DNA from: Plantago major
Taxonomy: Eukaryota > Streptophyta > Magnoliopsida > Lamiales > Plantaginaceae
NCBI GenBank assembly: GCA_026545765.1
Contig: CM048843.1
Span: 14,909,200 to 14,973,199 of the forward strand
DNA: 64,000 nt
Reading direction: 5' to 3'
The translations under genes and the position numbers were made by a program. Of this stretch, positions 43,196 through 56,797 are shown one piece after another. The notes beneath the pieces were generated by a model. That model did not search any database, was not told the origin of the DNA, and saw only the letters and a list, made by a program, of their open reading frames with translations. The first letter of the stretch is position 1, and every line of letters begins with the position of its first letter.

Positions 43196-46100
43196 ATGAA
43201 GGGTCCGTTAGATCGGACGAAGGTTGTGCTGCGGCACTTGCCGCCGACGATTTCTCAGTCTAACCTCGTCGAGCACCTTGATTCTCGCTTCTCTGGCCGA
43301 TACCGCTGGCTCACCTTTCGCCCTGGAAAATCGAGGTTATAAACCTCTTCTACCACGACTTTTTGTTGATTGATGTTCTGTTGTGTTCTTTTGCATACTC
43401 ATTGATACTCTGGTATAACCGAGCTGCAGGCCTTGGTTGTTAGTGCAGCTGGGTTCATGAGCTGTGTTTTTTTTTTTCCACTAATTATTAGTATTGTTAT
43501 TTGGGGTTATAGGCCATAAGTTTGTTTGTATGTAGGTTATAAGTACGATCAGACATGGCTGTGTACTCGAGGCATAGAGAGTTCTTTTGACAAATAGTCA
43601 AGCTGTATCTTAGACTTAAATTGGATATGCATTTGTTTCTTCTTTATTTGTTAACAGATGTTTGTTGGGCCAGTGTATTTTCTTTGCTGATATAGTTCCT
43701 GTGGGTGCTCTGCTGGTCCTAACACGACGTCTCTGCTTTTCCAATACAGCGGTGGGAATTGTATTTATGTGATTTAGATGTCGCGGAGACTTGTGCAATT
43801 GATGCGTATGAAGTGGGAACTTTATATTATTTGGAGTTTTCAACTTTCTGTTGTGACAAACCTTTAAAATGGTTTGCTGACGTTTAATCATTGGTTTGAT
43901 GGATGATTTGAGATCTCTGTGTTAGAAAAATGTGCGTTTCGGATTATATCATTATATAATTTATGCGGTAATATATTCTTCATGCAATCACGGATATTTA
44001 ACCCTGTTGTCTTGTGGTAAAGATTCTTTCTACAAAAGATATCCTGCTATTGTCTATGGTGTTTAAGTTAATATACAATTGAATGGACCCATGTTACAAT
44101 AAATAAATCCACATCCTGCGATTTGAATATTCTGTCAAACTTGTGGCTTTTAGGCATTTAATGGTTTCACATCTTAAGAAATTCTTTTGGTTAAATCAAG
44201 TTACACCACACCTTTCGCTTTGAGTCAGATGTTTCAACATGGGAATGTAATGTCTAATACTATAATTAAAGTACTGGAACATAGATTTATTTTTTGAGAA
44301 GGTGAACTGGTTCAATTGCTTTAATGCCCCTATTAGCATTCTACATGGGTTATCACAGTTCATGAGTTCTCTGATAGAAAACTGGGAATGTACGGGGCAA
44401 ATTAGTAGTAAAGGTTCTACATGCTTTGTGCTTGTGATTTTGATATTTTGTATCTCACTCAACTTAATCACCAACCCATAATTTCATTAGCAGTTGAATT
44501 CTGCAATCCTTTATTGTTCTATAATTTTATTTTTTAGGAACTTCTAGGTTAGTTGAGTGTTTCAATATGGCACAGTACCATTTCATTTACAAAGATTTGT
44601 TGCACTTGACACATTAATTATTATAAGAATCGTAAGCACTTGTACCGAACAGGGTTGGTTTTGACTACATACCTATTTTTTGATTACATATTAGTTTTCT
44701 CCTTAATCTGAATTTCCATTTCAGGACCAGTTTAAAATTAATCTTTTCCTGCTTTCTGTGAGGAAGCAGTTTCGTAATGCATCTTTTATCATGAACTCCT
44801 TAACAGCACAAGTGATATGAGCTAGGCAACTTGTCACTTTCTTTACTCTGCTTCTTAACTATGATACTTTTTCTATGCAGCCTTAAGCGTTTAACACACT
44901 CGAGAGCTTACATCGACTTTAACAAACCAGATGATGTCTTTGAGTTTGCGGAGTTTTTTGATGGTCATGTTTTTGTTAATGAAAAAGGTGATGTACCTGT
45001 ATGCTCTGAGGTTTTCAGTCAATATCTATTTTTCATGACCAATATAGCATTATTATGGTCCATCCGTTCAGGACTTTACCTGTTTCAGCTTATATCTATA
45101 ATTCGATCAAGCTTCTTTATATGGTTTTATTGTTTAGTAAAGCGACTTGGTTTTGATTGGGGACCTACAATTCTTCTTACCTGGTATACACATACCCATA
45201 CTTTGTTTCTTTCAGGCACTCAGTTCAAAGCAAATGTCGAGTATGCACCCTCACAGCGTGTTCCCAAGCAGTGGTCTAAGAAGGATGGTCGAGATGGGAC
45301 TATACTAAAAGGTAATAATTCGTCACTAATTGCATGTGCAAAGATGCCTTTACTTGCCTGCACTTGTTGCTGATGTCCTTGGTCACTTGCAGATCCTGAA
45401 TATCTGGAGTTCCTTGAACTAATTTCCAAGCCTGTTGAGAATCTTCCTAGTGCAGAGATACAACTGGAGCGCAAGGAAGCAGAAAGGGCAGGTTAGTCAT
45501 AAATCTCCTTATCTATTGCATATTTCATAATTTACATTGACATGGATATGTGAGGAAAAGCGTAATGATGATGGATAACCGTCATAGAATTTTTCTTTGT
45601 ATTAAATCCCCATTTCTTTTTAGGTGCTCCAAAGGATGTTCCTGTAGTTACACCTTTAATGGACTATGTTCGTCAGAAAAGAGCTGCAAAAGGTGGAGCT
45701 CGGGTAGGATACCGGTCTCCCTTTTTCTCCTTTGCTATTTATTAGTGTACATGATTCCTTTATTGCCTATCTGAGGAAGATGGATCTATCAATCTCCTAA
45801 AAAATGTCTAGGCAGAGCCCTTGAAGTTGCAAATTTGATTCTCTTTCTGGTTTCTTGTCCCGACCTTTTGTATTTGACATAATATTGTTGTTCAATGCGG
45901 AAATTTACTTATGCTTCTGGTTGAACCGGTAGTTTGATAGTGCACGTGGATGTGTCACTGATTTTTATCTTTGAAAATGCTCTCTGTTTATTTTTTTTAA
46001 AATTTATAAATTTTATCCTTTTTCTTTTGGCACGTATAAGCATCTGCTTTTCGAGGAAAATGTATAGGCATTGAACATATTCTGCTTTAAGTTATCAAAC

Positions 46101-49100
46101 TTTATTCTATGTCAAGAAAAGGTAACTTCCTCTACTATGATTAAACCAATGAGTATTGATCCCTTATGATGTTTAGCGGAGATGGCTGTGAATTTTAATT
46201 AATAATTACTTATTTGGGATAAGTGTTGCTGCTCCAGAGAAGGGTATATGATATGCATGTATAAGTTCGTAATGTCATCCGGGTTTTTTGGTACCAAGAG
46301 GTACACACCTGCACACATCTAGGCATACACACAAGCACATGAACACATATAACAACACACTTGAACTAATGTATTACCGAGCAGAAGAATGAACCCACTG
46401 TAGACCTTGAGCTCCGTGTCTAGATGTAATGGCAGGACATCTTCTTTGTTCTTTAGTTCTCATATGCTTACACTGTAGAGTGTAGACTACAGCTTCTTAA
46501 AAGCCAAAAGTGATGGAACCCAACTTCGTACACTATACCCTTCTCTTAATTTTCTCATGGATCATCAGACTTGATTTTTTTCAATATTTTTCTCCCCTAG
46601 GCCTTTGTGCTTATAGTGGCTCCAATTTTATATTAGGTACAGTGGCAGGTTCTCACTCCCTTGCAACTACATATCTAGTTACCTTTTTATATATGGAAAT
46701 AATTTCTATTCACATACTTCATTATTGTTGCATCTACCATTTTGTGGAAACTTTGAGTAACTTACATGCATGTCTCTGATTTCCTTGTTTCCGTCTGCCA
46801 GAGGACCATTGTGAATGGGAAGTCAACAAGAAGAGCAAGCGGGATGTCATCCAGGAGTCAAGGCCCTGGTTCTTCAAAAAGAGGCTCTGGGAAAAGAGCT
46901 CCTACCACCATGGTAAATGAAATTATTTTGTGGCTCGTGTTTAAAGTTGTTGTTTATGACAATGACTTTAGATTTGTGGTTGGGATGTAGTACATATGTC
47001 ATCAACCCCTCCCCCAGCTTCTCGATGAGTAGATCATGATTGAAGCGGTTACTTTCTGAACCCATATCATCATCTTAATTTGTGAACACATTATAAAGAC
47101 AACAATTTCATAATCCATATTTCCCATATGGTTATGAGCTCTCTCTCTCTTTGTATCTTGAGGTACTGATTGATATTTGAGGACCATCCATCATGGAAGT
47201 ATAACTGTTATAATGATTGATCTGCTAGAGTTCTGGTAGTTATCAGTTTTATATTCACAATGATTGATTCAGACTTCGTTACTATACTCCTTTCGCTAGT
47301 GTTAGTTCTCGTCGGAATGTGTTTGTATGATTAAGTAGCCATTAGGCTGGAAGTTTGGAGGCAATTTTTGCTTGATTTGTTGGTTGCAATGACAGTCTGT
47401 CCCTATTTTTCTTAGCAGTATGTATTGAGAGAAAGTGGTAAAGCTGGTGGTGGAAAAGATAAATCAACTAATGTGCTGGTTCGAAAACAAGGTGACATGG
47501 ATAATTCAGTTGAGGTATCTGCCGTGTCTAGAAGTGATGCATTAGAAGGTGACAATGGTATGGTTCACTATTGCGTTTTAATTATTCAAATACAGTAATT
47601 GAACCTCGTGTGGCAGGCTGTTTCTTTATACATCGAATCTAAATATTTCAATTTGTCATTTTCAGTTGTCATTTCTGCTTTGATTTTTGTCAACATGTTT
47701 CAGATGGGTGGTCTGTTACCATGCTTCAAATTTTAATTAGCACTAACTGCATGTAGTAATCTGCATCGAGATATTAATTTTTCCCCAAATCTATTCATGG
47801 TCTGGTGTTTTGTGCCTTCATGCAGAATATGTCAATAAAGTGGAAGTTTTGATATTTAGAAGGTAGAGAATTAGTGGTCTGGAGGCTGTATTATTTTTAT
47901 ACACAACTGATAGAAGCTTGGTAAAAAGAGCTAGGTAAAATAGGAAACTCTCACCGGAGATCTACATGTTTCAATAGTGTACTAGAAAACCCTTTGACGG
48001 ATTCCACTCCATACACTACTGATAGAATCTTGGTAAAAAGAGCTAGGTAAAATAGGAAGCTCTCACCGGAGATGTACATGTTTCAATTGTGTACTAGAAT
48101 ACCCTTTGACGGATTCCACTCCATTTTTATTTTTAAAAATTTTCTTGTTAAATTGTACGTTTATTTTCATCTACTTTTAAACCTATTTAGTCTCAGCCGT
48201 CTGGTTTTCTGTTATCATTTCTTTATATTACGACGAATCAACATAATTTTTGGTCCATCTTGCATCACTTATTTTTTTTCCTTGTTAAGTGGGTGGGTGG
48301 AGAGGGTGCTGTTTCTTTACGGGTTACTGATGTTTTAGCTGACTACGATATTCATATTCACTGATGCAATTTCTTTAAATCAAGCGTTAAAATTGTTGGG
48401 GTCAGAAGTTGCTGTTTTGATCTGAAATCTGAATTCATGCAACCCTTTTTATTGAACGCTGTTGAACTTGTCCTAGCAGGCTCAGGGTCCACTGAATCTG
48501 GAAAGAAGAAAATCCTACTAGTGAAAGGCAAAGGAAAGGAAATATCGAATGTAAGCAATTTGATTTGTTGTTCCTTTTCTCGTTTAGATCGGCAAAAACA
48601 CTGCCATTTTCCTTTTGAAGGAAAAGGTAAGTTGTTCTTAAGTATTTTCTGTTCAAGGTTTTGTGCACTGTTAATACTTGATATCATAGTAAGGGTTAAA
48701 TATGCACCACCACCCCCATCACCCCGTGCGCGCGCGAATTAAACTAAAAGTTTGGGAAAAAACCTGCATATTTAATGGAGTAACTACGTTGATAGTAAAA
48801 AAACTAAGAGAAATAGGGTCATGTTACGGCACCTAATAGAGTTCAAGTCAAATTACGAAGTAGTTGTATAAATAAGATAGTCTTAGGGTTGATTATTCAA
48901 TAGTGAGGTTTTAGTTTAGTTCGTTCATTACAGTTGGTTTCACTGTTTAGGCATTAGGGTGGCTCGTCACTTTGGAGATTTGTGTTTTTGTTTTATTTAC
49001 GTTATTTCAATAGAACTGCAGAAAATTAGCTATTGCACAACAAAATCCTATCATTCAGCTTTATCCCAAAATCCTCTGCTCTTTCAGATACGATTTCTGA

Positions 49101-51405
49101 ACTCGAGGATTTCTGCACTTTTATGATAACTGGGGGTTCGTTTGTGCAGTTACCCATCATATTTTTTTATCTGAAGTTCTTTGTTTTCAGGGTTTATACT
49201 TTATACTCTCTTAGTATCTGTTGACTAACTTGCAGCATGTCTCATGGCTCTTTCTTTTTGCTTAACTCCCTGATGATACTGTCGTAAAAAGCATTAACGA
49301 GTTGGCTATGGACACCAAAAATAAAGTTCTAAACGTCCCCAAGTAGTAAAATACTAAAATCATCTAAATGCCTATGGCTCCCACCTTCTGTGTCATTCTT
49401 GTATGATTATAGCTGATGACAAATATCTGAGTGGCATGATTGGTAAAATATATATATATGCAAAAATTATTGGTGCGTGCAGAATTTGTATGGTATTGGT
49501 GCCATATATCCTGCATTATGCCTCCTTTCCATGATCTCTCGTTTGTTTCCATCTGCTGGATGTAACCTGAGAAGATAACATCATCTCTCAAATTGGTTGG
49601 CATACTAAGATGTTGTATTACACAGCCTCACCTAGCTAGTTCATAACATCTGGGTTGTGCGCCCATCTTCTCCTGAATATGGCTGGGCAATAATTTGAGA
49701 GGCCCCATAGGGAAAGATTATTGATTGGTTTTAGTATTGGGATAGTCTATTTTCATTTTGAAGCTGTGTCTGCAGGATACCTAAAAAATGGGTCCGGATA
49801 TGAAATATTGTGTTGGATTGCTGACTGGTTCCAATATTCGTCACCAGTCATATACTGGTCCTGGTTATGTTTTATCATGGGAACTGAAAAATAAACTCAA
49901 CCTTTTTTTTCTCCTTTTGCTCTTAGGTGTCTGGTGGCTCATCGCAGCAGCAGAATGCAGCAATTCTTGCTAAAAATTCACCTTCATCAGCTCTTCTGAA
50001 GCAGAATCAGCGACGCGAAGCCAGTGGAAGGATCATCAAGAGCATTCTTCTTAACAGGGATACCCGTCCTAATCAATTATCTTCTGGTTCGCAATCAGAT
50101 CAGCGCATATATAATTCAAATCAGGACAAGGACAAAAGACCTCCTCGACCACCAAGTGTGCAGTCATTTCAGAAGGATGCAAATGGGGTTCTTGAGGATA
50201 ACAGCGATCTGCTTACAACCAATGCAGACAAGCAAGAACGACGAACAAGGAACAAGGATAGACCTGACCGTGGTGTGTGGGCTCCATTTCGTCGTTCAGA
50301 TGGATCACCTGCAAGTGATGAATCTTTATCATCGTCTACTTCACAATCTTCTCAAGTGGCTGATTCTGCCGAAGGTGGAACACTTGTCAACAACAATTTT
50401 TTTGGGGACAATTTTATAGACCGTAATGCTTCCTTTTATTTTATTCTGTAGTCGGGGTTCAGGCTTATATTGTATGTTCCTTCTCAGGAAATCGTGTAGA
50501 TATGAAACGTGAAATGCTGTCTGGGCATGGTGGTGAGTACAGACCGGTTGGAAGCGGCCGCGGCAGTCATTACTCTGAAAATGGTTGGTCTTGAAATTTA
50601 AATGAATATATCATTTGGGCTGCCAATGTTGTCAATCCGCGCGATCGCGCCCGAGAAAGACCTGTCCGCTACAGCTTTGCTGTAGCGGGACAGGTTACTA
50701 TCGCGGGCTGTCGCGCCCGCGACAGCCCGCGATCTCAGATCCCGTCCCGGGCGATCGCGCCCGGGACGGTTAAATTCGCCCTAGAGCGTCATTTGGGGGG
50801 TAAAAATCCAATTTTACCCCCCACTTAAGGAACAAAGGCCAACTATTTGCTTGCTTTTGTGTGTGTTTCGACTTTCGTTTATGACTTTGCTTTGTGTTAT
50901 CATGTTATGTATGAGACTTGCTTGTGTTATGACATTATGACTTATGTTATGTATGGGACTTATTTATTTCTTAGTTTACTTTGCTTGTCTTTACACTAAT
51001 TTTAACTCATCCTATATATTTTTTTATAAATTTTGCATTTTTTTTTTCCTTCGCTATCCCGCCCGCGACCGCGATCCCGGTTTTTTGGGCCTAGCGCGAC
51101 GCGATTTGCGATTGACAACCTTGTGGGCTGCTTCTTATTAATGCTTCTCCATTTTCTGCAGGTTCGTATAGGCATGGTGGCCGTCGTGGTAATGCTTTCA
51201 CTATAAAGGATGCTGATGGCTCTCCTGTCGCAGAGGGGAAACCTTCAAAAAGAGGAAGTGGTTCTGGCTATGGTACCTATGAGGTGTGATTCACATTTGG
51301 ATGTTAAGTTTCTACTTGCCTCACTTTATTGTTTGACTTAAATTTTACGATTCAACTTTCTTGCAGAAACAGGTTTGGGTCCAAAAATCCAGTTCAGGAT
51401 CGTAG
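43196..51405 (+). CDS. UPF3: UPF3, regulator of nonsense transcripts, 531 aa
   Basis: Twelve coding exons: 43196-43335, 44881-44987, 45216-45311, 45393-45491, 45624-45703, 46802-46912, 47419-47557, 48480-48550, 49927-50422, 50488-50583, 51162-51283, 51367-51405. All junctions are GT-AG and in frame (1596 nt). Residues 8-160 are the Smg4/UPF3 RNP-type domain (KVVLRHLPPTISQSNL, HVFVNEKG, VEYAPSQRVP, DPEYLEFLE, LPSAEIQLERKEAE) that contacts UPF2. Basic Ser/Arg/Gly stretches (175-205) may be nuclear signals. Residues 386-404 (RRTRNKDRPDRGVWAPFRR) resemble the exon-junction-complex binding motif of animal UPF3. UPF3 links exon junction complexes to UPF2/UPF1 in nonsense-mediated decay. The Met at 43196 begins MKGPLDRTK, as in plant homologues. 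An in-frame upstream ATG (43139) is less likely. Confidence 0.95.
47906..48125. repeat. 112-bp tandem duplication in UPF3 intron 7
   Basis: ACTGATAGAA starts at 47906 and 48018. Both copies run through GGTAAAAAGAGCTAGGTAAA, CTCACCGGAGAT and CCCTTTGACGGATTCCACTC with only a few differences. It lies within a 922-bp intron. Confidence 0.9.
50624..51123. mobile_element. hAT-like MITE with GC-rich hairpins in UPF3 intron 10
   Basis: 500 bp flanked by a perfect 8-bp duplication, TGGGCTGC (50616-50623 and 51124-51131). The ends CAATGTTGTCAATC and GATTGACAACCTTG are inverted repeats with one mismatch. The left part is GC-rich, with four consecutive hairpins at 50660-50696, 50700-50733, 50742-50769 and 50795-50822. 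The right part is AT-rich. Intron 10 is 578 bp, so it was about 70 bp before the insertion. Confidence 0.9.
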
Positions 51406-53460
51406 TCTCAGTTGTATACCGGTAAGATTCACCTGTTTCATCTCTTTTGGCATCAAAGGAAGTTTGGCCTTCAGTTGTACGCATTTGTTTTACAAATAAA
51501 ACCCATTGTAATGACTCTTAATCGGTGATAGAGTATATTTCCTATCACACCAATCTAGAGGTCTCTAAATTGGCAGTCTGAGTAGGAGGAATATGTCACG
51601 AGTCTTGATTTCTTTGTTACTTATGAAGCTTATGTGACTGCCACTAGTAATTCATGCTCAAGTTTTTCGAAGTATCATACTTTGTTTGTGGATATGGTGA
51701 TTAGGAGTGTTACCAGTCTGGATCTGGCAGTCATTTAATAATAGTGAGTGTTAGCAATTCTGATACACTGATTAAGACTTTGTTACGGAAAGGGCAGGTA
51801 CACTGCTCTTTGTAGAACTGATTATATTCTGCTTCTGCTGAAAATAATTTGTGGAAGCTGATTCTTAGGATCTTGTTGGCAGATTATTTTTTAGTTATGC
51901 AAGTTAGTACTTGCGAACATTTCCTCAGGTTCTGATTCATAGCAACTTTATGCAAATCTCCTTTAAGTTAGCTTTCAAGTCACTTATAATTCCATCTGCT
52001 TATTGAGAATTACTCTGGCACTCACTGAAATCTGAGTGGAAGTTTTATTGCTAATAATCTCTGAAGAAGAAAAACACTCATGCTTTCCTTTAAAATTAGT
52101 TATATTTACGGAGTCGTATGTGGTTTTTTGACTGTCCTCTCGTTTATGGTTTAGACCGTGTATGATTGAAAAAGACTGTTACTGACAGTCATGGCTGTGT
52201 CTGTTGTTTCTGCAGTGAATGCTTTTGGTCAATTACCAAATATGAAGCATACATCTGGCAGTGGGCCAGATTTTCTTTTGCTCAACAAATATCCTGTGCG
52301 GGCAGGAGGGTTGGAGAAGATAGACGATTGCTTGAAAGTCTGTAGTCGCGTTTCAGTTGCCTGAATGGTATGAATACCAGTGTATTTACTGCTCAGTGGG
52401 ATGGAGAAATATGAACATAAGTCTAAGATGGCCAATAATAGGAGCCAAGAGGTCGAAAAGTGAATATAGACAGCATATAACAACACCCTATTTCATTCGG
52501 CGGCCCTAAGAGGCTATATATTGATCGACAGAAGAATGGAGATCCTAATCTTGCCATTGATTTGCTGGTGATCGAGATATTATAGGTTACTAGAGATGAC
52601 TTATTTTCGCTGAACTGTGAATACAAACCAAGAATGGTGTGCGCTGCTCTACTTTTGGTTATACTATATATATGTTTAGTCCAGCGGTCCGCCATCTGCT
52701 ATGGTGAATGTACAACTACTTGTCCAGGTCTAGTGTTGGGGTTTTATCTGTAATATGTTTTGTGAGACCAGTTACCCTTGGTGTTTTTTTTTGTATGGTG
52801 CTCTCTAATCTTGTGTGTATCTTTGAGCTAGAAATTGAACTGGGGTTGGCATTTAAGATTTGTCATTGGTTGATGGGGGTTGATTTATCCTTCGATGGTG
52901 ATGATATGTAATGCCTTCCCTTGTCTTTGTTACTGTATGAATCCCGTCAGACGGAATATTCTGCTTGCCAACAGATTTATGAATTACATCTTGAAATCAG
53001 AGGTTTTAAAGGAAAATCATTAGCAAAACCTTGTTTTCTTGCTTGCTAATTGTCTTAACGTCTATTTTCTGTTATGTTACTGTTTTTCATACAGCCCTGT
53101 TTTGGCATTTACGTAAAATTTGCTCATCTTGCAGACTGTTTGATCCATATGACTGTTCATTTTACTATAAAGCTTCAGCTTTACGACAAAAGAATACGGT
53201 TTTGCAAGTATAAACTTGCTTCTTATCCGACAAATCTGGTTAGTTGTTAAATCAGATGTGTTGTGTTGTAGTCGTGTAGAGTCGTTATTCGTGTCCTTTC
53301 TTTTCCGAATGCATGTAATAGTGGGGTGTTGTTGGACCACTTACACCAGTTATCCGTTGTTGACTGTACTTGTAGATGGGCCTTAAGTTAAAGCAACATG
53401 GGTCCTTTGGGCCAGTGTGGATATGGCCTAGTGTACTGGATACTTGTAGTCTCATCGGAT
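51406..53460 (+). other. UPF3 3' UTR, containing an intron
   Basis: Sixteen bases after the stop codon, a donor (CCG then GTAAGATT at 51422) is followed by a matching acceptor (TTTCTGCAG ending at 52215). This gives a 794-bp intron inside the 3' UTR. The terminal exon starts at 52216. Its end is not clear, somewhere between about 52.7 and 53.4 kb. Confidence 0.65.
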
Positions 53461-53543
53461 CATAATAGCAATTATTGTACTATTGAACGTTGAAAAGAGG
53501 GCAGACGATAGTGCATACTGCATAATGCAAGTATTTCAAAAGG

Positions 53544-53546
<3 letters not shown>

Positions 53547-53581
<35 letters not shown>
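53547..53581. repeat. Poly-T run of about 35 bases
   Basis: An uninterrupted T tract. It could be the reversed poly-A tail of an old retroposed copy, but I see no body beside it. Confidence 0.8.
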
Positions 53582-53582
<1 letters not shown>

Positions 53583-53697
53583 AGTAGTCAAAAGGTGAAT
53601 TATGCAGACAGGAACAATGATATAACTGTCCATGCTTTTCCTCTAATCCCTTTCATGCCCAATGTGAATCACCTACGTTATCTGGGACTAGGATTTA

Positions 53698-53826
53698 GGT
53701 TATGTTATTTTCATTAATTTCAATTTAGATTCATTCAGTTCAGCTTAGTTGTTTTTATACTATAATTCAGTTTCATTCAATTCAGATTAGTTATGTTCAG
53801 TTTTATTTAGACGACGAGAACAAAAC
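53698..53826. mobile_element. Tourist-like MITE, short copy
   Basis: The left end GGTTATGTTATTTTC and the right end GAGAACAAAAC are diverged inverted repeats. TTA lies on both sides (53695-53697 and 53827-53829). The interior TTCAGTTCAGCTTAGTTGTT is shared with the copy at 55854-56874. Confidence 0.6.
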
Positions 53827-53829
53827 TTA

Positions 53830-55850
53830 AGTAGTTTGTGACGTGTAGTATTATATTTGTAAAGTTGTGATTGGTGTGATAAAGATCCTTATTGAGTGAA
53901 GTATTGAAGTAATAAGTATTGACAAATTCACATATGCTTTTATGGTTAACAATTGAAGGACCAAATAATTTTTGAATAAAAATAATGTTAGTTGATCGGA
54001 TAAATTAATTTGTGATGAGTGGAAATACTATTATGATGACTTTTTGAATATTGTAATGTTATAGTGGAAGGAAGACTTTGCTAATATGGAGACGAGAACC
54101 TTTGTTGGGAGTTGGGATGTTAAATGGAAAACTATGAACCTTGTTCCGAAACGGATGAAGTAGCTGATTGGTGCAATGTAAAATTTACTTTTATGGAGTT
54201 TTTAACCGGCGTCGAACAATAAAATTTATAATTGAAGAGGGGAGTAGTAATGGTGATATAGTACAAACATGGAGGGTTTTCCGGAATGGGTGTAGTTTTC
54301 CTACATCTTGACACATGTAGAAGAGATTTATGAGAATTGGGTCTTAATGCTTAATTTATTGGTTTTATAAACAACTTCGCATTATTTTCTTCTAAAAACC
54401 TGTTATGATTGAGTTAATAATAGATATGTTGAATTAATTAAAACAAGACTATTATAACCTAATTGATAAAATAATGTTAAAATAAGATTTATCCACCGGA
54501 CATGCATTGTTAGATGGACTCTAGAGTTTTGGTACTTTTATTAATTCGTGATGGACAGATGAAAAAGTAGGGTTCATCCGTTTGCAATGTTGCCATTTTT
54601 TTCCATGAAAGGTCATAAAAGAACCAAATAGAAAGACAACGAAGAAAAGTGGAGAGGTTTTCTTCTTCCAACCTTGAAAATGAGGTCCTCTGAGTTTGGA
54701 CCAGCAAAGGGATGGAGTCTTGCGTAGCACATTGTTTGAATGAAGAGTGATAAGGCGTGTTTGGTCATAGGACAAACTGGTGGTCCTGAGCCACAAAGCG
54801 ACTGCGTTGTGTCTAGTTTGGCTAGAAAATTAGTTCAAACACGAGCCAAGTTGGGTCCGCATGGACAGCGACAAATTACGAATAAACCATCGCTATCTTG
54901 TCCAACCTGTTTCAAGAGCAATCCCCCAAATTCCTAAATTATCCCTAACAATCACGATCACAAACTGGAAACTTTTGGAAGGGATTGTATTTTCCAGCTA
55001 CACGTTTAACGTTACATATTTTACTATAAATATTACATACTTCGGTGTATAATTGATGCGTGGATATTCAACTAATATTGTTTGAAACTAAACATATGAT
55101 GATGATTGTGTTTCTCGTAACATAAAAATTAAAAATATGAATTTATGTAATGTGGTCTTTATTAGTATAGTTTAGAGGTAAGTTATAGTGAATGTTCGAA
55201 TCCAACCATAAATTGATCGAGACTCCATCATTTGGACCGGTGCAATTATACATGACTTGAGATACACACATTACACTAGTATAATATTGTACGCTTTAGG
55301 TTGGAACCCATACAGATTTGCTTTTACAATCACTCAAAATAAATGATGTTAGTTTAGAGCGGCCATATACATATATGCACTACATCTATTTCACATTTAT
55401 CCGATGTGATATTGGATATTACACATACTATTTCACATTTTGTAAGTTTACATGATTTCATGATATCTTCAAATTGTGGAATATCATTATCAATCAGTGG
55501 TCCTATTTATTTATGTCATTAGCCAATTTTGTTACTAGCAACATGGTTTGGTTTGATGCCAAGATGCCAATCAGCTGGTAATGGATTTTAGCATTTAGCA
55601 GGTTGTTTTACACTAATCAAATTTTAATTGAGATATAATTGACGAATATTAATTAAATTTAAATTGAATTGTAAAAATTTGTGTTTAACGTAAATTTAAA
55701 ATTTTGTAGGTTTAAACAGTGAGTGGTGAATTTAATCGAGAGAAATCACAATTAAATTTGCACATTATATAAGTAAATTAAAATGCTACGCCAAACACAA
55801 AAAACTGCGAGAGTCAATTAAAATGAAACTTTAATTCTAATCCAAACTAT
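53830..55850. other. AT-rich intergenic sequence
   Basis: Scattered short open frames only, none with splice context or a recognisable domain. I see no gene here. Confidence 0.55.
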
Positions 55851-55935
55851 TAATGCTATGTTCTCTCCATCTGAACAGAACATAACTGAACTGAATTGAA
55901 TTGAATGGAACTGAACTGAACTGAACTAAATTGTA

Positions 55936-56797
55936 CAGTAAAACCTCCGTAAATTAATACTCGATAAATTAATAACCTCGATAAAACTAATAATTTGTCC
56001 GGTCCCGACTTGGGACCAGTACAAACTTGGAACCCAATCAATAAAATAATAACATAATAATTTTTTTGAAACCCCAGTGTATATATATTGGTCCCAACGA
56101 AACTATAAATTAATAATTACTAAAAAAATCCATATATATATATATATGTGTGTGTGTGTGTTATCCACTTAAAAATTTCTAAGACTGTTAAGTAAAAAAT
56201 GAATTTATAGTCACTTGTTTTTTTTGTTGAACTTGAAATATATATTGAGTTCATCTCTAATCCCCTCATTGCACTCGAGAGTTGTGGCGTTGCCTTCTCG
56301 TATTGCAACAAAACGTTTTGAAGAGTTTTTGCCGCTTGCAATGCTTCTTTTTGAGTGACATGGTTCCAAAGCTATTGAATCATCCTCAGCTTTATCATCT
56401 ACCGGATTTTGAATGGTATCCGTCACCATTTCTTCTATGAAATGAACTTCAAAACATTCATTGTTTTCACTGGAAAAATCTAGCAAGTGATTCACGTCCT
56501 TTACTTGTATTTAAGAAAATTTAACATGTGCCATTCAAACTTCCAAATCCAACTAATATGTGAATATGAAGTCATAGAATGTCAATTGGAACTTTTTTTT
56601 TTAAATTTAATTTTTTATCTCTAACTGATATACATTGTAACTACTATTGGACTTGAAAATTTTATTGATCAATTATGCATATACGTAAAACCTCTTTAAA
56701 TTAATAAATTATTAATTTATCGATCGATTATATAATATCTCTCTAAATTAATAAAATATTCCGGTCCCAACATTATTATTTTATAGAGGTTTTACTG
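55936..56797. mobile_element. Pogo/Lemi-like (Tc1/mariner superfamily) element, 862 bp
   Basis: The ends CAGTAAAACCTC and GAGGTTTTACTG are perfect inverted repeats flanked by TA on both sides. This is the terminal sequence of the Emigrant/Lemi family of plant pogo-like elements. The interior keeps a piece of the transposase gene on the minus strand, so this is an internally deleted copy of a larger autonomous element. Confidence 0.88.
56120..56495 (-). pseudogene. Remnant of a pogo/Tigger-like transposase C-terminus
   Basis: Minus-strand frames hold EEMVTDTIQNPVDDKAEDD, then, after a frameshift near 56340, QAAKTLQNVLLQYEKATPQL. They end near GIRDELNIYF in the first frame. These match my memory of the acidic tail and last helices of plant CENP-B/Tigger-like transposases. 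The DDE catalytic part is absent. Confidence 0.65.

Noticed and set aside
44831-45373. Continuous open frame of 180 codons in UPF3
   Set aside because: It reads through introns 2 and 3. The conserved UPF3 peptides join exactly when those introns are removed.
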